From the NCBI GenBank assembly GCA_024277435.1, contig JAJRVJ010000015.1, positions 1 to 58,410 on the forward strand: a stretch of DNA of 58,410 nt, read 5' to 3'. A program made the position numbers and the translations under genes. Source of the DNA: Patescibacteria group bacterium (GTDB taxonomy: Bacteria; Patescibacteriota; Patescibacteriia; UBA9570). This document shows, piece after piece, positions 37,857 through 45,982 of this stretch (positions are counted from its first letter, which is position 1; every line of letters starts with the position of its first letter). The notes beneath the pieces were generated by a model. The model searched no databases. It saw only the letters and a program-made list of their open reading frames with translations, and was not told where the DNA came from.

Positions 37857-38650
37857 GCGAACAAAAATTTATTGTCTATGATGTAGAAACCCAAAAAACA
37901 TTCGCAGAGGTTGGTGGTTTTAATAATCAAGCAGCTCTTAAGGTTTCATACCTAGGTTTGTATTCATACACGCAAGATAAATATTTTGGTTTCTTTGAAG
38001 ATGATATGCAGAAATTGGAGCGCATTTTACTTACTGAAAAGCCAACTATTATTGGGTTTAACTCAATAAGTTTTGATAATAATGTAGTGCAGCCATATTT
38101 TAAGCAGCTGAAGATTGGTGAGTTACCACAAATTGATATTCTTGCAGAAATATTCGAACAATTGGGATTTCGTATGAAGCTAGAAAGCGTGGCGCAGGCA
38201 ACGTTAGGCGAGGGTAAATCTGGATCTGGTCTTGATGCGATTCGTTATTACCGTGAAGGAAATAACGAAGCTCTAGCTAGGTATTGTTTAGATGATGTGC
38301 GTATTACGAAAGATCTTTATGATTATGGTAAACGGCATGGTTATATATTATATACATCGGGAGGTGATGTTCATACAATGAACGTGTCTTGGGCTGATGA
38401 GCAAACTATCACCGATAAATTAAAACAAGCACATACAGAGCATAAACAAGTAGAAGTGAATTATTTACAAATGATTGAAGGAGCGGAGCCGGAACGGTTT
38501 ATAACAAATTTAGATATTATTTCTGTATCGGGGTTTCAACTTGAAGTGTTTTGTCATCGATCTAATGCAACAAAAGTATATGACGTAAGGCGCATTTTGA
38601 AACTTAAATATACGGGAGAGCAATACGCGTATCAAGATACGTTTTTATAG
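37853..38650 (+). CDS. DEDD-type 3'-5' exonuclease-like protein (265 aa)
   Basis: The RNase H-like fold has its acidic residues in order: YDVETQ (Exo I, DxE), GFNSISFDNNV (Exo II) and ARYCLDDVRITKDLYDYG (Exo III, with D). This resembles the helicase-associated or predicted exonuclease group of the DnaQ superfamily. The last 80 residues form an extra domain of unknown role. ATGA overlap with the PD-(D/E)XK gene links the two. Confidence 0.8.
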   Translation: MSEQKFIVYDVETQKTFAEVGGFNNQAALKVSYLGLYSYTQDKYFGFFEDDMQKLERILLTEKPTIIGFNSISFDNNVVQPYFKQLKIGELPQIDILAEIFEQLGFRMKLESVAQATLGEGKSGSGLDAIRYYREGNNEALARYCLDDVRITKDLYDYGKRHGYILYTSGGDVHTMNVSWADEQTITDKLKQAHTEHKQVEVNYLQMIEGAEPERFITNLDIISVSGFQLEVFCHRSNATKVYDVRRILKLKYTGEQYAYQDTFL

Positions 38651-38941
38651 CATCGATACAAACTGAGCCACTACTTGAAATTTCTTACCAACGGATAATT
38701 TTTTACGTGAACGCACTCGTTTTATCATTTTCTTTTTTGTGCGAGTAGTATTTTTTTTACCATTAACATGTTTATGTACAGAACGAATGCTTGGTCCGAA
38801 TAACTCTATCAAAACACTTTCCGGCAATTGTTTAAATTGACCAACGGTAGATATTTCTAAGGATTGTAATACTTTAGCTGTACGTGAACCAATGCCTGGA
38901 AGCATATGAATTGGTACTGTACTGTTATTAGAAAATGACAT
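38645..38941 (-). CDS. Helix-hairpin-helix protein (98 aa)
   Basis: A single HhH unit is seen: MLPGIGSRTAKVLQSLEI followed by STVGQFKQLPE, like DNA-polymerase IV or RadA-type lesion-binding motifs. The C-terminal third is strongly basic (KKNTTRTKKKMIKRVRSRKK), suiting nucleic acid binding. It is 9 bp downstream of lexA on the same strand, so it is probably in the lexA operon and SOS-controlled (inference). It converges with and overlaps the exonuclease gene by 6 bp. Confidence 0.75.
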   Translation of the reverse strand: MSFSNNSTVPIHMLPGIGSRTAKVLQSLEISTVGQFKQLPESVLIELFGPSIRSVHKHVNGKKNTTRTKKKMIKRVRSRKKLSVGKKFQVVAQFVSML

Positions 38942-38950
38942 ATATAAATA

Positions 38951-39598
38951 TTAGTTGGCAAATTTGCGAATAATTCCTTGAACGGTTCCTTGAATAATTA
39001 CACTTCGTACCTTAATAGGTTTGTAGTTTTTGTTACGTGGCTGTAATCGGATATAATTTTTTTCTTTGTGATACTCTTTTAACGTTGCAGTTCCGTTATC
39101 TAGAAGAGCTACTACAATGTCACCATTATTTGCATAATCTTGTTTTTGAACAATCACGTAATCACCGTCGGAAATTAAACTTTCTATCATGGAGTCTCCC
39201 TTTACTTTTAGAACGTATGAATTATCATTTCGAATCATATGTTTTGGAACGGTCATGGTTTCCGAGGTATCTTCAATTGCCTCAATGGGTTCACCGGCAG
39301 TAATAAGTCCAACAATTGGTAGCTCTAGCATTGCGCCAGTTACGTATGTTTCTTGATCTAATTCTTGTGCTAATTTATCGGGAGGTGTTACAAGTTGCAT
39401 ATCGCGAGCTTTGTTGTAAGCGCGCTCTAGGAGGCCCATACCTTCTAATTCACTAAGATGTTGATGTACAGTGCTAACAGATTTCAACTTAAATTTCGTG
39501 GCAATTTCCTCAAGGGTAGGGAAGTAACCATTGTCAGTTTGAAATAGGTTGATGAAATCAAGGATTTCACGTTTACGTTTAGTGAGTGCTGGGCTCAT
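38951..39598 (-). CDS. lexA: LexA repressor (215 aa)
   Basis: The winged helix N-terminus (TKRKREILDFINLFQ.., YFPTLEEIATKFKLKSVSTVHQHL) and the S24 self-cleavage domain are complete. The cleavage site is Ala101-Gly102 (LITAGEPIEA), the nucleophile Ser136 (GDSMIES) and the Lys base K174 (TATLKEYH). It represses SOS genes until RecA-stimulated self-cleavage. The gene has an unusually long, structured leader and a promoter containing paired TTCGG repeats that are likely its own operator. Confidence 0.95.
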   Translation of the reverse strand: MSPALTKRKREILDFINLFQTDNGYFPTLEEIATKFKLKSVSTVHQHLSELEGMGLLERAYNKARDMQLVTPPDKLAQELDQETYVTGAMLELPIVGLITAGEPIEAIEDTSETMTVPKHMIRNDNSYVLKVKGDSMIESLISDGDYVIVQKQDYANNGDIVVALLDNGTATLKEYHKEKNYIRLQPRNKNYKPIKVRSVIIQGTVQGIIRKFAN

Positions 39599-39813
39599 AG
39601 TTTTCTTGTTAGAACGTGCCGTGGCTCGCTCTTGCTAATTATTTTGTTTTTGGTGGGTCCCGGCCACTGGTAACCGTCGTTGTTGCAGTGACCGGTCCGG
39701 ACCGTTTGGTCAATACTCCTTCCTAGGATTCTCCTATTGGCCAAGCAGTCAGGAGAGGTTTTCGACTACGCGCCTCGTGTAGCATTTTAGAAAACCTGCC
39801 CCGCTATAAGTTG
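39599..39813 (-). ncRNA. Long structured leader of lexA
   Basis: About 215 nt separate the predicted transcription start from the lexA ATG. Stems on the minus strand: AGGTTTTC/GAAAACCT (39756-39763 with 39790-39797); TTGGCCAAT/ATTGACCAA (one mismatch) enclosing TAGGA-gaa-TCCTA; and a strong hairpin at 39656-39703 (GGTCC plus CCGGTCACTG against CAGTGGCCGG plus GACC, about 15 pairs). The middle is GC-rich. No T-run follows. This is exceptional in a genome where most mRNAs look leaderless. Confidence 0.55.
39639..39713 (-). CDS. Possible leader peptide ORF upstream of lexA (24 aa)
   Basis: A TTG start is preceded by AGGAAGGAGTA, and the frame reads MTKRSGPVTATTTVTSGRDP.. to a TAA. The codons are GC-rich. 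The spacing between the Shine-Dalgarno-like bases and TTG is very short (about 2 nt), and the start lies in a stem, so translation is doubtful. It could be a regulatory uORF or an accident of the hairpin sequence. Confidence 0.25.
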   Translation of the reverse strand: MTKRSGPVTATTTVTSGRDPPKTK

Positions 39814-39820
39814 TAATAGA

Positions 39821-39850
39821 ATTATAAACCGAATAAAAACCGAACGTCAA
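39821..39850 (-). promoter_or_regulatory. lexA promoter with internal operator
   Basis: On the minus strand TTGACG (39850-39845), an 18-bp spacer and TATAAT (39826-39821). The spacer is almost filled by TTCGGTTTTTATTCGG (39829-39844), a direct repeat of TTCGG one helical turn apart. Repressor bound here would block RNA polymerase. Confidence 0.75.
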
Positions 39851-39868
39851 ATTGGTCTTGTGGATAAC

Positions 39869-39884
39869 TTCGGTTTTTGTTCGG
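39869..39884. promoter_or_regulatory. Second TTCGG-N6-TTCGG operator, inverted
   Basis: TTCGGTTTTTGTTCGG on the plus strand is the reverse complement of the promoter-internal site with one difference. The two 16-bp sites face each other across 24 bp. Confidence 0.6.
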
Positions 39885-39933
39885 TCTCTCTAGGATTTCC
39901 CCCTTATTTTAATGAGTATATACTAGGGATGAG

Positions 39934-40977
39934 TTAATCTTCCCGATCGAGTTCGGTTTTATATTTTTGTTCGTAAATTTTCCAAATGCTTAGGAGGAAG
40001 GCGGTTACAACTGGGCCAATCACAATTCCAGATAATCCAAAAGATAATAAGCCACCAAGCGTTGCGAAGAAAATGAGTAGGGGATGCATTTGTACATCTT
40101 TTCCTACAAGTGGACCTCGTAGGAAATTATCTATCATGTTGGAAATAATAAGTGCTATTAGCACTACTACCGCTTGCCAAGTGCTACCTGTCATAAATAA
40201 AATTATCGTAGCTGGTAGTAATATAACAATAGCTCCAATACCTGGAATGATAGAAAGTACAATCATAATCACTCCCCAAAAGGCTGCGGCCGGTACCCCG
40301 GTAATCATAAATGCAATTCCACCAATTACACCTTGAATTAATCCGATGAGTAGCGTTCCTTTTAATGTGGCGCGCGTTGTTGAAACAAATCGTGTGTAGA
40401 GTTCTTTTTCAAATTTATCACCTAGTGGTAACAAGTGCATGAATTTTTTTAGAATAGCCGGACCATCTTTTAAGAAGTAATACAATGTGTATAGCATTAT
40501 AAAGAACTGAATGAAGGCGCGAGCAGTATTTTGTCCGCTACTAGCAGCAAATTGATACGCGGATCCAGATAGCGAAGAAGCCCATTCCGTAAGCTTTGCC
40601 TTTATATCTATTTCACCAATAACATTTTGAATCCAGGGTATTTCTAAATAACTCTGCAGGGTTTGGCTTATGGCATTAAATGTATCTTGATTGCCAAATG
40701 TACTATATACGCTGATAGCTTGTTGAATAATAAGCGATATGATTCCAGCTATAGGAATAAGGAATACCAGAATAACAATTATGAGTGTTATGGATGCCGC
40801 AATGCTTTTATGCTTTACTCGCCTTTCAATGCGTGTGTGGATTGGATAAAAGAGCGTTGCTATTACTGCTGCCCAAAATAAGGGATACATATATGGTCGT
40901 AGCATCCATAGAAAAATGAGCGTAATGCCAATAAGGGCAATAAAAAATGTTGTGCTTTGAATTTTTTTAAAGTCCAT
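39934..40977 (-). CDS. AI-2E/PerM family permease (347 aa)
   Basis: The pattern of two N-terminal helices, a soluble amphipathic segment, then clustered C-terminal helices (GLIQGVIGGIAFMITGVPAAAFWGVIMIVLSIIPGIGAIVILLP, given in part: VLSIIPGIG) is that of the PerM family. The conserved late segment GPLVGKDVQMHPLLIFFATLGG is readable as GPLVGK..MHPL. Members export autoinducer-2 or act as Na+/H+ antiporters; the role here is unknown. It overlaps the asparaginase gene by 11 bp and is translated after it. Confidence 0.85.
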   Translation of the reverse strand: MDFKKIQSTTFFIALIGITLIFLWMLRPYMYPLFWAAVIATLFYPIHTRIERRVKHKSIAASITLIIVILVFLIPIAGIISLIIQQAISVYSTFGNQDTFNAISQTLQSYLEIPWIQNVIGEIDIKAKLTEWASSLSGSAYQFAASSGQNTARAFIQFFIMLYTLYYFLKDGPAILKKFMHLLPLGDKFEKELYTRFVSTTRATLKGTLLIGLIQGVIGGIAFMITGVPAAAFWGVIMIVLSIIPGIGAIVILLPATIILFMTGSTWQAVVVLIALIISNMIDNFLRGPLVGKDVQMHPLLIFFATLGGLLSFGLSGIVIGPVVTAFLLSIWKIYEQKYKTELDRED

Positions 40978-41977
40978 CGAAGTGTTCTGTGAGCTCCCCT
41001 ACTAAATTATCTTCATATATCCGTTGAATTTCTGAGTGCTCTTCAGTTTGCCCGAGTACCCACATGAGTTTCATAATTGATGCCTCGGCAGTGAGATCGT
41101 GCGTTGATAGCGCTCCACGGCTTTTTGCAAAGTGTCCTCCCGCAAACTTATTGTATTGTACTCCGCCATATATGCATTGTGTATCAATGGCAATCATAAT
41201 ATCTTGATCAGCTATTTGTTCTAGAGAATCTTGAATACCTTCTTGCCCAAGTGGAATATTGCCAGACCCATATGCTTCTATTACCAATCCTTTTGTGCGT
41301 GGTGGAACCATTCCTAATACATGCTCATTTGAAATTCCTGGAAATAATTTAATTACGGTAACGTCGGTAATAATATTCGTTCTCAATTCTAATGGTTTGT
41401 TGTGCGCAATAAAGCGTTGGTCGGATAATTCCAATTCCGCCTCTACTATACCAATGGCTGGAAAATTTGGTGATGTAAATGAGTTAATTGACATCTCATG
41501 AGTTTTTTTTGAACGATTACCACGCAATAGGAGGTTACCAAACATGATGGCCACTTCAGCTATATTTTCAGTTGCAAAGCGTATTGCATTAATAACATTA
41601 CGATGATTATCAGGATTTGGTTCATTTACTGGTGATAGTGTATCAGTAAGAATAACTGGTTTTCCTAAATTTCCAAGCATGAATGATAATATAGTTGCAG
41701 TGTACGCCAATGTATCAGCGCCATGCAATACAACGAAGCCATCATAATTATCATATTCTTGCGCAATGGTTTCTGCGAGCATTTTCCAATAGCGGGGACT
41801 AAAATCAGAGCTATCTAATTGGAATAGATATTTTGATTCGATTTCCGCAATTGTGTTTAGCTGTGGAACATAATCCAGCAATTGCTGTTGTAAATCTAAG
41901 GCTGGCTCCAATACCCCCTTGGCATTTTTTTTCATCACCACACAACCACCTGTGTGTAAGATGCAGATCTTTTTCAT
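40967..41977 (-). CDS. L-asparaginase-like protein with altered catalytic motif (336 aa)
   Basis: Full-length two-domain asparaginase of type I length. The first catalytic Thr is kept (ILHTGGCVVM, Thr9) but the following Thr of TGGT is Cys. The second motif reads LHGADTLAYT, so the Thr of HGTDT (T89 of E. coli AnsB) is Ala87 while the Asp remains. The Lys of the triad is likely in GNRSKKTH. This combination suggests reduced or different activity. TATACT lies exactly six bases before the ATG, divergent from the subtilase gene 45 bp away. Confidence 0.8.
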   Translation of the reverse strand: MKKICILHTGGCVVMKKNAKGVLEPALDLQQQLLDYVPQLNTIAEIESKYLFQLDSSDFSPRYWKMLAETIAQEYDNYDGFVVLHGADTLAYTATILSFMLGNLGKPVILTDTLSPVNEPNPDNHRNVINAIRFATENIAEVAIMFGNLLLRGNRSKKTHEMSINSFTSPNFPAIGIVEAELELSDQRFIAHNKPLELRTNIITDVTVIKLFPGISNEHVLGMVPPRTKGLVIEAYGSGNIPLGQEGIQDSLEQIADQDIMIAIDTQCIYGGVQYNKFAGGHFAKSRGALSTHDLTAEASIMKLMWVLGQTEEHSEIQRIYEDNLVGELTEHFDGL

Positions 41978-42022
41978 GCCCTTAGTATAGCATAAAGTGA
42001 GCGTGTATGGTTAAATTACCAT

Positions 42023-43840
42023 ATGAAAAAATCATTATATTTGGTAGCGGCCATTGTTATCGGAATACAGCTAATTTTAGCTACTCCTGTATTCGCTAGC
42101 GATAATGAAGTGCTTGTGCGCTGGAAGGGGCAAACTGATACAAGTATTGCAGTGATGGAGGTAGATGACCCCGATGCCATGGTGCGTGAATTGCAAGCCA
42201 ATCCGTTTATTGATCGGGTTGAAAAAAATGTTGAGCGCCGTTTAAGTGTTTTTTCAGATGATCCATTTGCAGGTGATCAGTATCATTTGAAGCAAGATAA
42301 TGACGCAGATATCGATGCGGGTAAGGCTTGGGATATTACGACTGGTAGCAGCGATATCGTTGTAGCGGTAATTGATACAGGTATTGATCTTGATCATCCT
42401 GACTTAGTAGATGCTATTTGGCAGAATTCTGATGAGATAGCCGGTAACGGAATTGATGATGATGGTAATGGATACATAGACGATGTGAATGGATGGGATT
42501 TTGTTGGTAACGATAACGATCCAAATCCAACGCCAACCGGACTAAGTTGGTCTACGTCGGTTGTGGTGCATGGTACGCATGTGGCGGGATTGATTGGTGC
42601 TACCGGTAATAACGGGACTGGTATTTCTGGTGTAAATTGGAATGTAACTATTATGCCAATTCGTGTATTTACTGATACGGGCTTAAGTAATGTTGATGAT
42701 ATTTATAATGCCGTTCTGTATGCAGCTAATAACGGAGCTGATGTAATTAACATGAGTTACGGTGGAACGAGTTTTAGCACATTCGAGCAGGAGGCTATTG
42801 AGTATGCTCGTGATAAGGGGGTGCTGAGCGTGGCGGCTGCCGGTAATGAATCAACGAATTTAGATGACATCCCACTATACCCTGTGTGTCATCCTTATGT
42901 ATTGGGCGTTACAGCAACCGATGCATTTGATGAGACGGCGTCATTTACGAATTATGGAACTGATTGTGCAGATTTGGCCGCGCCAGGAGACACTATTTTG
43001 AGTGCCTACTATGCCGATGATCCGGTACATGACTTTACTAGTGAGTATGGCTACTTAAGCGGAACATCGATGGCTAGCCCAATTGCGGCTGGAGTGGCGG
43101 CATTAGTATTATCTGTACAGCCATCACTTTCACCGGATGATATGCAGGATATTTTGATTGGCGCCACAGATAATTTAAGTGACGATACATTAGGTAGCGG
43201 TAGATTGAATGCGTATCAAAGCGTGGTGGACGCTCAGGTTGCATCGAGTCCTGATGCGCCAAGTATTACGGCCTATCATAATTCAAAAAAGAAAAAGACC
43301 ATTGCCAAAAAAACGCGCACACCTGATACGAGTCCATATTTTACCTGGAGCAAACCTAGTTCATTAAACGGTATTGCTGGCTATTATGTATATTGGGGAA
43401 ATGAAAAGAAGAATCCTGTAACGAAGGGAAATTTTCAAACCAAGAAAAATTTTGCACCAACCGGAGTGCGCGGGAATGAAAAAGATTATCGTTTACGAAT
43501 TGTTGCTGAGGATGTTGATGGTAATCAATCTGATGTTGGAACATTTAAATATATTTCTGACACTAAAATTTCAACACCGGTAATGAAATCAGTTGATGCG
43601 TCTGGTGAAAATATTGAAGTGTTATGGAAAAAATTAAGTGGTGAACATGTTGCTGGCTGGTATGTGTATCGAGCAGTGGATGGTGAATCATCATTTAGTA
43701 AATATACTTCCCTGCTTTCGGATCGAGAATTTATTGATACCAATGTGGTTGCTGGTCATACATATAGATATAAAGTGAAAGCGGTAGATGATTTGGATAA
43801 TGAAAGTAAACTATCTAATAGCAAACAAGAGGCCCTATGA
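42023..43840 (+). CDS. Secreted subtilisin-like serine protease (605 aa)
   Basis: Signal peptide (residues 1-25), a short propeptide (about 29-75) and an S8 catalytic domain with Asp118 (AVIDTGID), His183 (VVHGTHVAG), Asn275 (AAAGNES) and Ser349 (LSGTSMASP). A Ca-binding loop (NGIDDDGNGYIDDVNGWDF) sits in the usual position. Two fibronectin-III-like domains follow (about 415-600), containing PYFTWSKPSSLNGIAGYYVYW and VLWKKLSGEHVAGWYVYRA-type strands. All catalytic residues are present, so an active extracellular protease is expected, perhaps acting on host or biofilm proteins (inference). Confidence 0.9.
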   Translation: MKKSLYLVAAIVIGIQLILATPVFASDNEVLVRWKGQTDTSIAVMEVDDPDAMVRELQANPFIDRVEKNVERRLSVFSDDPFAGDQYHLKQDNDADIDAGKAWDITTGSSDIVVAVIDTGIDLDHPDLVDAIWQNSDEIAGNGIDDDGNGYIDDVNGWDFVGNDNDPNPTPTGLSWSTSVVVHGTHVAGLIGATGNNGTGISGVNWNVTIMPIRVFTDTGLSNVDDIYNAVLYAANNGADVINMSYGGTSFSTFEQEAIEYARDKGVLSVAAAGNESTNLDDIPLYPVCHPYVLGVTATDAFDETASFTNYGTDCADLAAPGDTILSAYYADDPVHDFTSEYGYLSGTSMASPIAAGVAALVLSVQPSLSPDDMQDILIGATDNLSDDTLGSGRLNAYQSVVDAQVASSPDAPSITAYHNSKKKKTIAKKTRTPDTSPYFTWSKPSSLNGIAGYYVYWGNEKKNPVTKGNFQTKKNFAPTGVRGNEKDYRLRIVAEDVDGNQSDVGTFKYISDTKISTPVMKSVDASGENIEVLWKKLSGEHVAGWYVYRAVDGESSFSKYTSLLSDREFIDTNVVAGHTYRYKVKAVDDLDNESKLSNSKQEAL

Positions 43841-44229
43841 TTATTTTGCCAGTTACCGTTGGATTATTAGTGAGTAGTTCACTTATCAGCTTGTTTATAT
43901 ATAGCAAGTTAAAGCGACATGCACTTGGTGATCATGCGCTTGAAAAGTTACGTATTTTTAAGCGCGCTTTATTAGCTGTTGTTATTGCTGCACTTCTTAG
44001 TAATATCGCATGGGCGTTTCAAAACATGCTTTGGGGATTAATAATTACAATACTAGGGCTTACCGGAGTGGCTGCATTCTTCAATAATTTGCGGGATTTA
44101 CAAAAGAGTAAACTATTTAAATTTAGTACTACCGATCAAGGAAGTATTTTTTTGTGGGTAGCGTGGTTAAGTTTAATAATTCTTGTTATTGTATATCTAA
44201 TTAACTATATTATTCTATGGATTTCTTAA
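43837..44229 (+). CDS. Unknown membrane protein (130 aa)
   Basis: Four hydrophobic segments (about 3-21, 42-62, 65-85, 105-128) with a basic loop between the first two (SKLKRHALGDHALEKLRIFKR). I do not recognise a family. It overlaps the subtilase stop (ATGA) and the MgtC gene by 13 bp, so all are co-translated. Confidence 0.65.
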   Translation: MIILPVTVGLLVSSSLISLFIYSKLKRHALGDHALEKLRIFKRALLAVVIAALLSNIAWAFQNMLWGLIITILGLTGVAAFFNNLRDLQKSKLFKFSTTDQGSIFLWVAWLSLIILVIVYLINYIILWIS

Positions 44230-44636
44230 CAGCAGTATTTCAACTAACATTAAGCGGATTACTTGGTGCCCTCATTGGTCTAGAGCGCGAAAAATTACAT
44301 AAGGCAGCTGGATACCGTACACTAAGCTTGGTAGCTATTGGCGTTACATTATTTACATTGCTTTCTCAATATGGTTTTACTGGTGCGGAAACAGCGGTTG
44401 ATCCAACGCGTATTGCAGGGCAGGTTGTTACCGGTATTGGTTTTTTGGGTGCTGGCTTAATTATTTTCCATCATGAAAAAATCCAGAATCTTACCACGGC
44501 AGCGGCGGTATGGGCGGTTGCGGCAATTGCCATGGCGGTTGGAGTGGGCTGGTATAACATTGCGATTTTTACAGCGGTATTTATATTCCTTATTTTATTT
44601 ATTCTTCGTAAAATAGTTCCTCATCATAAACAATGA
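44217..44636 (+). CDS. MgtC/SapB family membrane protein (139 aa)
   Basis: The MgtC N-terminal domain pattern is clear: LTLSGLLGALIGLEREKLHKAAGYRTLSLVAIG, GQVVTGIGFLGAGLIIF and LTTAAAVWAVAAIAMAVGVG are family signatures (each read in parts). The soluble C-terminal domain of Salmonella MgtC is missing. Functions reported for the family include Mg2+-limitation survival and ATP synthase modulation. It overlaps both neighbours. Confidence 0.88.
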   Translation: MDFLTAVFQLTLSGLLGALIGLEREKLHKAAGYRTLSLVAIGVTLFTLLSQYGFTGAETAVDPTRIAGQVVTGIGFLGAGLIIFHHEKIQNLTTAAAVWAVAAIAMAVGVGWYNIAIFTAVFIFLILFILRKIVPHHKQ

Positions 44637-45982
44637 AAGCTCTACTTAAGAAAATTATTCCCGAGAGGCTAATACTTAGTTACCATTTTTGGATGGCTAA
44701 GTACGCGGCGCGTAAGTTTAAGCATCCCTCAAACAAGTTAATTGTTATTGGTGTTACTGGTACAAAGGGTAAATCTACAACCTGTAATATTATTTGGCAT
44801 ATTCTAACGCAGTTAGGGTATAAAGTTGGTATGGCGACAACAGCTAATTTTCGCATTGGTGATAAACACTGGTTAAACGATACGAAGATGACAATGCTCG
44901 GCCGTACGCAGTTACAGAAATTATTATCGGACATGGTTGAGGCTGGTTGTCAGTATGCGATAGTGGAAACTTCTTCTGAGGGGGTAAAACAATCTCGGCA
45001 TATCGGCATAAATTATGATATCGGAGTATTTACTAATTTGTTTCCTGAGCATCTTGATGCGCACGGAGGCTTTGAGAATTATAAGCAAGCGAAATTAGAT
45101 TTTTTTACACACATTAGTCAATCGGAGTTAAAACAGGATAATGGAAGATCCATTCAAAAAATGGCAATTATTAACGGTAATTCAAAATACGCTACTGAAT
45201 TTTTTCAAACAGCTAAGGTAGGTACGCATGTTGTATGGACGCGTCAATCAGATTCAACAGCTGAGGAGGCTGATGTGTTACCAATTAATATTCGTATTAC
45301 AGATCCACGTGAAACAAAGGATGGGGTGGCTTTTAGTATTGGCGAATATAACTATACTAGCCCACTGCTTGGTGATTGGAATATTGATAATATAATGGCC
45401 GCGCTCTCTGTTGCGGTTTCGCAGGGCGCATCGTATCCAGAGTTAATTCAGCCAGTTGCAACTATTCCACCGGTACCAGGGCGTATGGAAACAATAAATG
45501 TTGGCCAACCCTTTAAAGTGATTGTAGATTATGCGTATGAGCCGAAAAGTCTTGCGTTATTATATGAGTTTGCGCGCAAACAGGTTGGTGATGACCATAA
45601 TTTAATAACATTGATAAGTTCTACTGGCGGTGGACGTGATGTTTGGCGGAGGGCAGCTAATGGTAAAGTGGCTGTTGAACATTGTAATTACGTAATTGTG
45701 ACTGACGAAGATCCCTATGATGAGGATCCGATGGAAATTATTAATGAAGTAGCCAGGGGAGCATTAGAGGCTGGCGCAGTTGAAGGTGAGAATATGTGGA
45801 GAGTGCCTCAGAGATTCCATGCAATACAACAAGCCATGAAACTAGCGCAACCTGGAGATGTTGTATTTTTAACAGCCAAGGGTTCTGAGCAGAAAATGTG
45901 CCTAGCCAAGGGTAAAAAGATTGATTGGGATGATCGCGCCGCAGCCAAAGAGGCTTTAAAGCAATTGGGGTACGGAAAATAG
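44633..45982 (+). CDS. MurE-like Mur ligase (449 aa)
   Basis: Mur ligases add amino acids to UDP-MurNAc peptides. The ATP loop GVTGTKGKSTT (about 40-50), the Mg/ATP segment ETSSEGVKQSRH and FTNLFPEHLDAHGGFENY, and the C-terminal VDYAYEPKSL and PVPGRME-like segments fit MurE. The DNPR motif that selects meso-diaminopimelate is not present; the site reads TDEDPYDEDP. The N-terminal UDP-MurNAc-binding domain is short. The third residue of the stem peptide is therefore uncertain. Last gene of the subtilase-MgtC unit. Confidence 0.8.
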   Translation: MKALLKKIIPERLILSYHFWMAKYAARKFKHPSNKLIVIGVTGTKGKSTTCNIIWHILTQLGYKVGMATTANFRIGDKHWLNDTKMTMLGRTQLQKLLSDMVEAGCQYAIVETSSEGVKQSRHIGINYDIGVFTNLFPEHLDAHGGFENYKQAKLDFFTHISQSELKQDNGRSIQKMAIINGNSKYATEFFQTAKVGTHVVWTRQSDSTAEEADVLPINIRITDPRETKDGVAFSIGEYNYTSPLLGDWNIDNIMAALSVAVSQGASYPELIQPVATIPPVPGRMETINVGQPFKVIVDYAYEPKSLALLYEFARKQVGDDHNLITLISSTGGGRDVWRRAANGKVAVEHCNYVIVTDEDPYDEDPMEIINEVARGALEAGAVEGENMWRVPQRFHAIQQAMKLAQPGDVVFLTAKGSEQKMCLAKGKKIDWDDRAAAKEALKQLGYGK

